From JAKAXS01 sp965279065 (lineage in GTDB: Bacteria; Pseudomonadota; Alphaproteobacteria; Rhizobiales; Hyphomicrobiaceae), in NCBI GenBank assembly GCA_965279065.1, contig OZ257134.1, positions 3,596,001-3,660,000 on the forward strand: 64,000 nt of DNA, given 5' to 3'. The notes under the pieces were generated by a model. The model made no database searches, had not been told where the DNA came from, and was given only the letters and a program-made list of their open reading frames with translations. Shown here piece after piece: positions 9,142 to 16,736 of the stretch. Numbering within the stretch: position 1 is the first letter of the stretch; the number at the start of each line of letters is the position of its first letter. Position numbers and translations under genes: made by a program.

Positions 9142-9226
9142 TGGTGCCCAGAAGAGGACTCGAACCTCCACGCCTTGCGGCGCTGCTACCTGAAAGCAGT
9201 GCGTCTACCAATTCCGCCATCTGGGC
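9142..9226 (-). tRNA. tRNA-Leu (anticodon CAG)
   Basis: The minus strand folds as a class II tRNA. The acceptor stem GCCCAGA pairs with TCTGGGC, followed by discriminator A and an encoded CCA. The D arm is GGCGGAATTGGTAGACGC. The anticodon stem-loop is CTGCT-TTCAGGT-AGCAG with anticodon CAG. There is a long variable arm (CGCCGCAAGGCGT) and a T arm GAGGTTCGAGTCCTC. Length is 85 nt including CCA. Confidence 0.97.
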
Positions 9227-9380
9227 ATCAGGAACGGCATTCGTTAGTGGCAACGCCCCGCCTTGTCAATTCTTCACGCGCAGTCCCACCCGGCTTCCGT
9301 CGGCGGTCGTTCCGCCGTCTTCACAGCTGGGGCACAAACCGTATAGTGAAGGGGCACACCAGGCGGGGAAGGTGACGCGA

Positions 9381-10361
9381 ATGACTGAGATTGCGAAGGA
9401 TCGTTTGGCGACCGTCATCGGCGGTTCCGGCTTTGTCGGCCGCTATGCCGTCCGCGCCCTGGCGCGCGAGGGATGGCGCGTGCGCGCCGCCTGCCGCCGG
9501 CCGGACCTGGCGGGTTACCTCCAGCCCATGGGCCGCGTCGGCCAGATCCACCCGGTGCAGACCAATCTGCGCTATCCGGAGAGCTTGACGCACGCCGTCC
9601 GTGGAGCCGAGGCCGTCATTACATCGGTAGGCGTGCTGGCTGCCACCGGCCGGCAGACGTTCGAGGCCATTCACGTCGAGGGGCCACGGGCCGCCGCCAA
9701 GGCAGCTCGCGAAGCCGGTGTCCGCCGCTTCATTCACATCTCCGCCATCGGCGCCGACTCCAAGTCGAGCGCCCGCTATGCCCGCACCAAAGCCGCCGGC
9801 GAGGCAGCCGTGCTGGATGAATTCCCCGGCGCCATCATTCTGCGGCCCTCGATCGTCTTCGGACCGGAAGACCAGTTCTTCAACCGCTTCGCCTCGATGG
9901 CGCGCATGTCGCCGCTGTTGCCGTTGATCGGCGGTGGCAAGAGCCGCTTCCAACCTATCTACGTCGCCGACCTGGGCGATGCGCTTGCAGCGGCGGCCGC
10001 CGGCGCGGGAACTCCTGGCACCATCTATGAGATCGGCGGTCCGGAAGTCCTGACCTTCCGCCAGCTGCTCGACAAGACGCAGACCTGGGCCGGCCGTGAC
10101 CGCGGTTACCTGCCCATGCCCTTCTGGCTCGCGAAACTACAGGCCGTGCTCACCTGGCCGCTGCCGAACGGCCTGCGACCCGTCACAGTCGATCAGGTGC
10201 GCATGCTGCAGCGGGATACGATCGTTTCGGACGCGGCAAGGTTGGAAAACCGTACGCTCGCAGAGCTCGGGGTGCCGCACCCCGAATCGGTCGACGCCAT
10301 CGTTCCGACCTACCTGGAGCGCTTCAAGGCGAAGGGCCAATACGCCCATTATCGGGGGTAA
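9381..10361 (+). CDS. NDUFA9-like complex I-associated NAD(P)-binding protein
   Basis: A 326-residue atypical short-chain dehydrogenase/epimerase-fold protein. The nucleotide-binding motif GGSGFVGRYAV is at the N terminus, RFIHISAIGAD is the strand before the active site, and ARYARTKAAGEAAV carries the YxxxK. The combination matches the alphaproteobacterial 'complex I NDUFA9 subunit family', relatives of the mitochondrial accessory subunit with uncertain enzymatic activity. The ATG at 9381 is preceded by a GGGGAAGG ribosome-binding site; the frame upstream runs back through tRNA-Leu and is not coding. It stands alone, downstream of and divergent from the tRNA. Confidence 0.9.
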   Translation: MTEIAKDRLATVIGGSGFVGRYAVRALAREGWRVRAACRRPDLAGYLQPMGRVGQIHPVQTNLRYPESLTHAVRGAEAVITSVGVLAATGRQTFEAIHVEGPRAAAKAAREAGVRRFIHISAIGADSKSSARYARTKAAGEAAVLDEFPGAIILRPSIVFGPEDQFFNRFASMARMSPLLPLIGGGKSRFQPIYVADLGDALAAAAAGAGTPGTIYEIGGPEVLTFRQLLDKTQTWAGRDRGYLPMPFWLAKLQAVLTWPLPNGLRPVTVDQVRMLQRDTIVSDAARLENRTLAELGVPHPESVDAIVPTYLERFKAKGQYAHYRG

Positions 10362-10471
10362 CAACCAAAGGCGGGAGTGGTGAGTAGGCAGGGCAAAGGT
10401 GGAGCCAACGCGTCGGCTTCACATCAACTGCGAACTCACGACGGCCCACTCCCGACTTGCCCGCGACAAGC

Positions 10472-10505
10472 AAAAAGCCCCGGCCGCATTTGCGCCCGGG
10501 GCTTC
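10472..10505 (-). terminator. intrinsic terminator after DUF1150 gene
   Basis: On the minus strand AAGCCCCGG and CCGGGGCTT form a GC-rich stem with a small internal loop, followed by TTTTT. It lies 25 bp beyond the stop codon of the DUF1150 gene. Confidence 0.85.
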
Positions 10506-10529
10506 CCAATGTCTCGCGCCGTCGATCGA

Positions 10530-10811
10530 CTAGTGAACGCTGGCGACCGCCAGTTCACCATCCATCGCGTGCGACAGAGCAGCCTGCTTGGTATCCGTCA
10601 GCGCGATCGGCGTGCCATCCGCGGCATGGAGCGCATAGAGGTCGATGCCCGTCGGCAGACCTTCGACCGACGGAAACATCTCGCGCGCCTCGGCGGGGGT
10701 GAGAACCTTGATGTAGGCGACATGACCGCCACCCAGACGGGCCAGCTCGAGCTCCGTCATCACCGGTTCGAAATCTTCCGGCTCGATCTGCTTCGTGTTC
10801 GTCTCATTCAT
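10530..10811 (-). CDS. DUF1150 family protein
   Basis: A 93-residue protein with the family core ELARLGGGHVAYIKVLTPAEA and GIDLYALHAADGTPIALTDT. DUF1150 proteins are confined mainly to alphaproteobacteria and are often encoded beside small heat-shock protein genes, as here (Hsp20 is 119 bp upstream on the same strand). Their function is unknown. It ends in front of a good terminator, so hsp20 and this gene probably form one transcription unit. Confidence 0.88.
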   Translation of the reverse strand: MNETNTKQIEPEDFEPVMTELELARLGGGHVAYIKVLTPAEAREMFPSVEGLPTGIDLYALHAADGTPIALTDTKQAALSHAMDGELAVASVH

Positions 10812-10930
10812 GACGCAACTCCTCTCGTGTTCGAGGTGCTATCGGGCGTCGTCATGGTCAAGAGCGGGTGACCGCTATTTCCCTTTGATGCTCGCGCGAT
10901 TCGTGAGCTTTGGCTGTGTCTGCCTGGCCT

Positions 10931-11368
10931 CTACCTCGACTTTTTCGCCTGCCCGATATCGATCTTTCGAATGAGCCGCTGCGGCTCATGCCGTTGCAGA
11001 TCGATCGCTAGCAAACCGTTACTCATATCCGCGCTCGTAACCTCGATGCCGTCCGCCAGCACGAACGTGCGCGTGAACTGGCGCGCCGCGATGCCGCGAT
11101 AAAGGTACTCGCGAGTCTTGTCGTCATCCTGCTTGCCGCGCACGGTCAGCTGCTTGTCCTCGACGCTGACGTCGAGTTCCTCGCGCTTGAAACCGGCGAC
11201 TGCGAGCGTAATTCGCAGCGTCTCCGAATTGCCCTCGGACTGCCCGACGCGTTCGATATTGTAAGGAGGATAGCCGTCGCTCGTACCCTTGTTGGCACGG
11301 TCGATCAGGCGCTCGATTTCCTCAAACCCGAGGAGCATCGGGTTCGACAAAAGAGAAAGTCGTGACAT
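10931..11368 (-). CDS. Hsp20/alpha-crystallin family small heat-shock protein
   Basis: A 145-residue ATP-independent holdase chaperone. The alpha-crystallin domain runs from about residue 34 to 130 (YPPYNIERVG, ITLAVAGFKREELDVSVED, LTVRGKQ), ending with NGLLAIDLQR and the IRKIDI motif, which is the C-terminal I-x-I-type anchor used for oligomerisation. The ATG at 11368 is the family start; the frame is open further upstream but has no similarity there. A hairpin leader that can hide the ribosome-binding site precedes it. Confidence 0.93.
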   Translation of the reverse strand: MSRLSLLSNPMLLGFEEIERLIDRANKGTSDGYPPYNIERVGQSEGNSETLRITLAVAGFKREELDVSVEDKQLTVRGKQDDDKTREYLYRGIAARQFTRTFVLADGIEVTSADMSNGLLAIDLQRHEPQRLIRKIDIGQAKKSR

Positions 11369-11375
11369 GCCGGAA

Positions 11376-11439
11376 GCCCTTTTCTGAAAGCGACCTCGAA
11401 GTGCAACCTCTCGATGCGGACCACCGCGGTCCCGCATCG
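11376..11439 (-). promoter_or_regulatory. possible ROSE-type RNA thermometer in the hsp20 leader
   Basis: In the minus-strand leader, 11394-11376 reads GTCGCTTTCAGAAAAGGGC. The U-C-G-C-U block can pair with the AAAGGG ribosome-binding site with one G unpaired, as in the UYGCU motif of ROSE elements known from rhizobial small heat-shock genes. Upstream, 11439-11412 forms a long hairpin (GATGCGG paired with CCGCATC). The ribosome-binding site is 7 nt from the ATG. The assignment rests on manual pairing only. Confidence 0.5.
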
Positions 11440-11625
11440 CGCCAGCCCCGTCAGGGCGCTGACCAGTTACACCAAATATGGGATGAACCCGCGCCCGTTC
11501 AAGCGACCGTTTTATCGCCGCCACGGAGCCATTTTTTGGCACCGGTTGCCGCTCTACCAGGACGTTCGAACCATGTGCGCCATCGTCCACGTGTCAATCT
11601 CCGCAACGCAGGAAACCAATCCGTC

Positions 11626-12294
11626 ATGATAGATACGCAGCCAGTGCCCCTAATCCTTCTGGCACTTTTTGTCGCAGGCCTGGCAGGATCGCCCGCCGTG
11701 ACCGCTGCCGACAAGAAATCAGGCGATGCGACCCTGTCGTCCGAAGTTGATCTGACACCCGAGGAACAGGCCGAGCGGGACGGCCGCAAGGCCTGCAAGG
11801 TGACCATCTGCGACGCCTTCCACAACCGCAAGCCCGGCGCCGACATCGCCTGCGCCATCACCAAGTCGATGCGCAAGGAGCAGCTGACCAAGATCGTCTC
11901 GAAGGCCAAGGTTACCTGGCCCTGGGGCCGCGTCGTCTGCAAGACCGACGTGAAGGCCTCGCGCGACATGCTGATCAAGGCGATGAGCGAGCCGAAGACC
12001 GAGGCCCAGTTCGAGATGCACAAGATCACCTGCACGGTCGAGCGCGACAAGGAAGCCCCCTCCGAGATCACGGCGGAGTTATCGCCCAAGATCACCTTCG
12101 AGAACGGCAAGGCGACCAAGGCCGCACTCCAGTGGGGCAAGGTCGAGGGACCCACCGTCATCAAGGGCGCGATGTGGACCGCCACGGCAGCCGACAACAC
12201 GCTCGGCGTGCTGCAATCGATGATCGTCGAGGATGTGAACGATTTCGTCGACAAGAAGTGCGACGAGGTCAAAGCCGACTGGGCCGGCAAGTAG
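11626..12294 (+). CDS. exported hypothetical protein
   Basis: A 222-residue protein with a cleavable signal peptide (LILLALFVAGLAGSPAVTA, cut near residue 27). The mature part is Lys-rich and has five cysteines (ACKVTIC, DIACAI, RVVCKT, KITCTV, KKCDEV), which suggests disulfides in the periplasm. I do not recognise a named domain. The ATG at 11626 is directly before the signal peptide; the frame runs open upstream without meaning. Neighbours give no functional hint. Confidence 0.7.
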   Translation: MIDTQPVPLILLALFVAGLAGSPAVTAADKKSGDATLSSEVDLTPEEQAERDGRKACKVTICDAFHNRKPGADIACAITKSMRKEQLTKIVSKAKVTWPWGRVVCKTDVKASRDMLIKAMSEPKTEAQFEMHKITCTVERDKEAPSEITAELSPKITFENGKATKAALQWGKVEGPTVIKGAMWTATAADNTLGVLQSMIVEDVNDFVDKKCDEVKADWAGK

Positions 12295-12349
12295 CTCGCA
12301 AGCCTTGGAGGCTTTCGTGTCGGTCAGCTTGTTCATAGGGCGCCGCGTC

Positions 12350-12685
12350 ATGTGGATGGGGGCACCGTGGCAACTAGCCGCGCCGCACCAGACGTTCTGC
12401 TGCGAGGACATGACGAACGCCATCGCATTTGAGTGCGATCAGCACGCCGAACCATTCGAATGCGGGGATCAGTTCGTCGTCTACAACGAGGTGTTCGACG
12501 AATACGGCGTCATCGTCCATGACGGTGGCGCCTCGTACGTCCTCATGAGCTTCTGCCCCTGGTGCGGCACGAAGCTCCCCGAGAGCCAGCGCGACCGCTG
12601 GTTCGACGAGACTGAAGCGCTTTCCAATGCAGACGATCCTCCGGCGAAATATCGAACGGCGGAGTGGCGGCTCAAGCCTGGCTAG
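12350..12685 (+). CDS. DUF6980-like zinc-ribbon-type protein
   Basis: A protein of about 111 residues with FCCEDMTNA near the start and the C-terminal signature FCPWCGTKLPESQRDRWFD, which matches small DUF6980-type proteins. The CC and CPWC pairs probably bind a metal. The function is unknown. The start is uncertain: ATG at 12350 is used because an AGGG lies ten bases before it, but a TTG at 12305 or the ATG at 12410 are also possible. Its stop overlaps the end of the convergent DUF4337 gene by 4 bp. Confidence 0.65.
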   Translation: MWMGAPWQLAAPHQTFCCEDMTNAIAFECDQHAEPFECGDQFVVYNEVFDEYGVIVHDGGASYVLMSFCPWCGTKLPESQRDRWFDETEALSNADDPPAKYRTAEWRLKPG

Positions 12686-13278
12686 CCGATGCCCGGTACG
12701 GTCAGCAGCAGCGTGTAGCCGTTGAACGTCAGGAAAATGCCGAGAACGCCGAGGCCGATGCTGCCGAACAGCATCCACGTGCCTCCGGTGATGATGGCGA
12801 TCGACGCCAGCACGATGGCGATCTGCAGCGCCGCTTCTGCATAGTCGAAATACGGATCCTTCTGCATCGCCGTATCGCGATCGACCTCCAAGGCCTTGGC
12901 CTTGGCCCACAGTTCGTCCAGACCTTCGTTGTTCTGCTTGTTGCTCGTCAGTTGCTTGTCGAGGTCGCGGTACTCCGTCAGCTTGCCCTCGATCGCCGCG
13001 CGCGTCGCCGGCGGCATGGCGGTATTCGTGTCGAGCTGCAGCTGCAGTTCGTCAGACTGCAGGCGTATGGCCTGGCGCCGCAGGTTCTTCGACTGGAAGA
13101 ACGCCCAGGTGTTGGCCGCCTCGATGTTCTTCAGCGTCGCGTCCTTGCCCGCGTTGCTGCCGCCCATCGAGCAGATCGCCAGGATGACGGCCAGCGCGCC
13201 GATCCACACGCCGATCCAGCGCTCGCGATCGCGGTTGTTGTCCTCTTCGGCCATGCGCCCCAGCTCATCCCAGGCCAT
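12682..13278 (-). CDS. DUF4337 family membrane protein
   Basis: A 198-residue protein with one membrane segment near the N terminus (WIGVWIGALAVILAICSMGG) and two at the C terminus (LQIAIVLASIAIITGGTWMLF and GLGVLGIFLTFNGYTLLL). Between them lies a long charged, probably coiled-coil stretch containing NTWAFFQSKNLRRQA, a DUF4337 hallmark. The role of the family is unknown. Its start overlaps the end of gpmA by 14 bp, so it is likely co-transcribed and translationally coupled. Confidence 0.85.
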   Translation of the reverse strand: MAWDELGRMAEEDNNRDRERWIGVWIGALAVILAICSMGGSNAGKDATLKNIEAANTWAFFQSKNLRRQAIRLQSDELQLQLDTNTAMPPATRAAIEGKLTEYRDLDKQLTSNKQNNEGLDELWAKAKALEVDRDTAMQKDPYFDYAEAALQIAIVLASIAIITGGTWMLFGSIGLGVLGIFLTFNGYTLLLTVPGIG

Positions 13279-13948
13279 GATCGCGCCCCTTGGAAGTCAC
13301 GAGTTCCCGACGCTCGGCCACTTTGCCCTCGTCATTGAGGCGATAAAGAATTGGCGCCGCAGTAGCCAGTTCACGCGCGATGATCTCGTCGCCCGTCAGA
13401 TTTTCCAGATGCATGATGAGCGCACGCAGCGAATTGCCGTGCGCGACTACGATCACCGTATCGCCGGCCCTGACGCGCGGCCAGATCTGCGTCTGCCAAT
13501 AGGGCAGCACCCGCGCCGCGGTATCCTTCAGGCTCTCGCCACCGGGGGGCGCGATGTCGAACGAGCGGCGCCAGATCTTGACCTGCTCTTCGCCCCAGCG
13601 CTCGCGCGCCTCGTCCTTGTTCAATCCGGAGAGGTCACCATAGCTGCGCTCGTTCAGCGCCAGGTCGCGAATGGTCTCGACGTGCGGCTGGCGGCTTTCG
13701 TCGAGAATGATATCCAACGTGTGCTGCGCCCGCTTGAGCTCGCTGGTGAAGGCGATATCGAATTTCAGCTTCTCATCACGCAACACCCGGCCCGCCCAGC
13801 GCGCCTCGATGACGCCCTTCTCCGTGAGATCAGGGTCCTTCCAACCGGTAAAGAGGTTTCTCCGGTTCCATTCGCTTTCGCCGTGGCGCACCAGCACGAG
13901 GCTGTTCGTCATCGCATCCATGCGGCGGGCTTTCTCCACTATCGTCAT
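13265..13948 (-). CDS. gpmA: 2,3-bisphosphoglycerate-dependent phosphoglycerate mutase
   Basis: The glycolytic enzyme interconverts 3- and 2-phosphoglycerate. The phospho-histidine motif LVRHGESEWN is near the N terminus, the substrate-binding NERSYGDLSGLNK is central, and the second catalytic histidine is in VVAHGNSLRALI. The ATG at 13948 overlaps the dapB stop (TGATG) and has a TAGGG ribosome-binding site eight bases ahead. The more conserved family start would be the ATG at 13912, giving 215 residues; either is possible. It forms an operon dapB - gpmA - DUF4337. Confidence 0.93.
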   Translation of the reverse strand: MTIVEKARRMDAMTNSLVLVRHGESEWNRRNLFTGWKDPDLTEKGVIEARWAGRVLRDEKLKFDIAFTSELKRAQHTLDIILDESRQPHVETIRDLALNERSYGDLSGLNKDEARERWGEEQVKIWRRSFDIAPPGGESLKDTAARVLPYWQTQIWPRVRAGDTVIVVAHGNSLRALIMHLENLTGDEIIARELATAAPILYRLNDEGKVAERRELVTSKGRDHGLG

Positions 13949-14763
13949 CACAACCCTAAAACGTCCGTCATGGCGTAGACGCCAGGCGACGCCTTGCCGC
14001 GCCCCCACAGCGCCGCCTTGACGGCGCCGCGCGCAAATATCGATCTGTCGGAGGCGCGATGCGTCAGCTCAATGCGCTCCCCGGGACCGGCGAAGATGAC
14101 CGTATGATCGCCCACCACGTCGCCGCCACGCAATGAGACGAAGCCGATGTCGCCCGGCTTGCGGCTGCCGGTATGCCCGTGCCGTTCCCGCGCCGTGTGG
14201 TCCTTCAGGTTCACTTCGCGTCCCGCGGCCGCCGCGTTGCCGAGCATCAAGGCCGTGCCAGACGGCGCGTCGACCTTGTGCTTGTGGTGCATCTCGACGA
14301 CCTCGATGTCGAAGTCCTGATCGAGCGCTTCGGCAACCTTGCGCGTGATTGCCGCCAGCAGGTTGACGCCCAGGCTCATGTTGCCGGCCTTGATGATCGT
14401 GGCATGGCGTCCGGCCGCCGCGATGGCTGCTTCGTCGCTTTCGCTAAGGCCCGTGGTACCGATGACATGCACGATCCGTGCATTGGCCGCCAGCCCGGCG
14501 AACTCTACGGTCGCCGCCGGCGAAGTGAAATCGAGGATGGCATCGGACCTCGCAACAAGGTCGAGCGCATCGCTGGTCACCGCGACTCCGATCGGCCCAA
14601 GGCCGGCCAACACGCCGATGTCCTGCCCCAGCGCCGCCGACCCCTCTGGCTCGATACCACCGGACACGGTGCAGCCGGGCTGCGACAGTGCGGCGCGCAC
14701 GAGTTCGCGGCCCATGCGTCCGGCCACGCCCATGACGGCGATCTTCAGGTCGCTCACAGTCAA
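13948..14763 (-). CDS. dapB: 4-hydroxy-tetrahydrodipicolinate reductase
   Basis: A 271-residue enzyme of the diaminopimelate/lysine pathway that reduces HTPA with NAD(P)H. The nucleotide-binding motif is GVAGRMGREL at the start. The family signature EMHHKHKVDAPSGTAL holds the catalytic His and the substrate-binding Lys, and SLRGGDVVGDHTVIFAG is the C-terminal domain strand. It overlaps the next gene, gpmA, by one base (TGATG), which implies translational coupling. Confidence 0.96.
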   Translation of the reverse strand: MTVSDLKIAVMGVAGRMGRELVRAALSQPGCTVSGGIEPEGSAALGQDIGVLAGLGPIGVAVTSDALDLVARSDAILDFTSPAATVEFAGLAANARIVHVIGTTGLSESDEAAIAAAGRHATIIKAGNMSLGVNLLAAITRKVAEALDQDFDIEVVEMHHKHKVDAPSGTALMLGNAAAAGREVNLKDHTARERHGHTGSRKPGDIGFVSLRGGDVVGDHTVIFAGPGERIELTHRASDRSIFARGAVKAALWGRGKASPGVYAMTDVLGL

Positions 14764-14834
14764 TCCCTCTCGCGATGCCCGCGCCGATATAGCAACACGC
14801 GCAGCGCCCGCAAAGGCCGCCGTTCGCGAACGGT

Positions 14835-15380
14835 TTATCTCTTGCCCTTTGAGGCGTCCCGCGCCCGGATGATGGCCTCGCCGATTAGGGTCTTGGCGAG
14901 GGAGACGTCACCCATCTCCTTGATCTTAACCCATTTATCCGGCTCGAGATCCTTATAGTGAGCAAAGAAGTGCTCGATCTGATTGAGCGTAATCGACGGC
15001 AGGTCGGTGAGGGTGCGGATCTTGTCGTAGCGTTGCGTCAACTTCGAACTGGGAACCGCGAGGATCTTCTCGTCGCCCCCGCCGTCGTCCTCCATCACCA
15101 GAACGCCGATCGGCCGGCAGTTGATGACCGCGCCCGGGAAGATGGCCCGCGTATTGCAAACCAGCACGTCGATGGGGTCGCCGTCTGCTGAGAGCGTGTG
15201 CGGAACGAAGCCGTAGTTCCCGGGATAACGCATCGGCGTATACAAGAACCGATCCACGAACAGAGTGCCCGACGCCTTGTCCATTTCGTACTTGATGGGC
15301 TCGCCGCCAACCGGCACCTCGATGACGACATTGATATCGTCCGGCGGGTTCTTCCCCGATGGGATGGCTTCAATGCGCAT
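14835..15380 (-). CDS. ppa: inorganic pyrophosphatase (family I)
   Basis: A 181-residue cytoplasmic Mg2+-dependent soluble pyrophosphatase. The metal-binding signature DGDPIDVLV is intact, as are VVIEVPVGGEPIKYE and YPGNYGFVP. The ATG at 15380 is preceded by a strong AGGAG and begins MRIEAIPSGKNPPDDIN, the usual family start. It lies 71 bp upstream of dapB on the same strand. Confidence 0.96.
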   Translation of the reverse strand: MRIEAIPSGKNPPDDINVVIEVPVGGEPIKYEMDKASGTLFVDRFLYTPMRYPGNYGFVPHTLSADGDPIDVLVCNTRAIFPGAVINCRPIGVLVMEDDGGGDEKILAVPSSKLTQRYDKIRTLTDLPSITLNQIEHFFAHYKDLEPDKWVKIKEMGDVSLAKTLIGEAIIRARDASKGKR

Positions 15381-15572
15381 GGTGGCTTTTTCTCCTGGCG
15401 GCAGGCGGTTTGGGCACCCGATTGTGCGCCCACTTTCCACAAATTGCGCCTGATTTCATCCCCTGATTTCGGCCAAGATCCCGAATAGACTGCCGCACCG
15501 ATGGTGCCGGAACTGAGCCCTGGGAAGCCCCTTGCGCTCCGGCAACTGATTGGACCGCTGAGGAATTGTCTG

Positions 15573-16136
15573 ATGCACGTGCGGCCTTTCGCCTTGGCCA
15601 TCGTCCTGACCCTGGCGATTGTCCCGGGTGCGGAGGCCGTTCAGCAGTCAAAAAGCCGCTATAGCACGATCGAATTGAGCAAATGCCGCCGGGCCGGTCC
15701 CGGCGCCTTTCAGTGCGATGGCCTGCCCGGCTACCCCCTCTACGTAGCGACGCGCGACCTGCACACCTTTCTCGGTGTCGGCCCCCAGGGCGAGTCCCAT
15801 CGCGCCGCCAGGCAGACCCTCGGCGTCGCCAACACGCTCTTCGATGGCCGGTCGCCACGCAGCGCGGTCGAGTGGCGGTTCGTCATTCGCGACAAGAAAA
15901 TCGTGCCCTACGCCACGATCGTCCGGTATTTCACCACAAGTGGCGAGGGTCGCGGCGAAGTGGTGGTTGTCACCCGCGTCGCCGACCGCGAGAGCTGTCA
16001 GGTGGCCCGTATCGACGCTTTGGCCAACGGCAACGCTATGGTGCTGGCACGCGACATCGCCGATCGCCAGGCCCGCAATTTCAACTGCCGCGCTGAACCC
16101 GTCGTCGCCGGCGCGTCCGGCAAAAGCCCGATGTAG
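15573..16136 (+). CDS. exported hypothetical protein
   Basis: A 187-residue protein with a signal peptide (MHVRPFALAIVLTLAIVPGAEA). The mature part contains YSTIELSKC, DGLPGYPLYVATRDLHTFLG and, further on, DRESCQVARIDALANGNAMVLARD. Such proteins are widespread in Rhizobiales without an assigned function. The ATG at 15573 has GAGGAA upstream. The gene ends one base before the convergent GNAT gene. Confidence 0.7.
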   Translation: MHVRPFALAIVLTLAIVPGAEAVQQSKSRYSTIELSKCRRAGPGAFQCDGLPGYPLYVATRDLHTFLGVGPQGESHRAARQTLGVANTLFDGRSPRSAVEWRFVIRDKKIVPYATIVRYFTTSGEGRGEVVVVTRVADRESCQVARIDALANGNAMVLARDIADRQARNFNCRAEPVVAGASGKSPM

Positions 16137-16137
16137 G

Positions 16138-16647
16138 CTACTGCCAGGCAAACGCGATCTTCTCCAGCTTCGCCCCGCCGATTTGCTCGATGGTCGTGGC
16201 CACCGGTCGGCCACCTCGGCGCCAGTAGAAGTCGGTCGCCGCGCGATTGTCGCTGAGCGCCCAAACGAGAAGACCGTTCAGGCCACGGTTGTCGAGACCG
16301 GCGCGCGCCGCCTCGAACAGGTGTTCACCGAAGCCCAGGCCCTGGTGCGTCGGCATCATGTAGATCTCGTAGATCTCGCCCTGGTAAGGCCCCTTCGTGC
16401 GCGAGGTGCCGAGCGTCGCATAGCCGACGACCTCACGTTCCCACTCCACGATCAGCAGCGCATCGCCGGCGCGTACCGTGCTGCGCCACCAGTCGGGCCC
16501 ACGGCGACGGATCATATATTGCAGATGCGTGTGAGGGATGATGCCGCGGTAGGCCTGTTGCCAGGACTCTTTGAAGACGCCGGCGAGAGCCTTGGCATCG
16601 CCAGGCTTGCCATTTCGGACCTTGATCGACGCCCTACTCTCCAGCAT
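16138..16647 (-). CDS. GNAT family N-acetyltransferase
   Basis: A 169-residue acetyltransferase with the GNAT fold: IKVRNGKPGDAKALAGVFKE (beta1-alpha1), VVGYATLGTS (beta4), and the acetyl-CoA pyrophosphate loop IYMMPTHQGLGFGEHLF (Q/RxxGxG/A). The C-terminal ATDFYWRRGGRPV is the usual beta6-alpha4 NxxAxxFYxxxGF-type segment. The substrate is unknown. Its neighbours are unrelated housekeeping genes. Confidence 0.85.
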   Translation of the reverse strand: MLESRASIKVRNGKPGDAKALAGVFKESWQQAYRGIIPHTHLQYMIRRRGPDWWRSTVRAGDALLIVEWEREVVGYATLGTSRTKGPYQGEIYEIYMMPTHQGLGFGEHLFEAARAGLDNRGLNGLLVWALSDNRAATDFYWRRGGRPVATTIEQIGGAKLEKIAFAWQ

Positions 16648-16736
16648 GGAGAGACTATAGTCGAATTTCGACAGCCGTCACCAGACGTTCCGTAGCAATT
16701 CTTTTCCCCGGAACGCCACGAATGCGAGGCTGCCGG

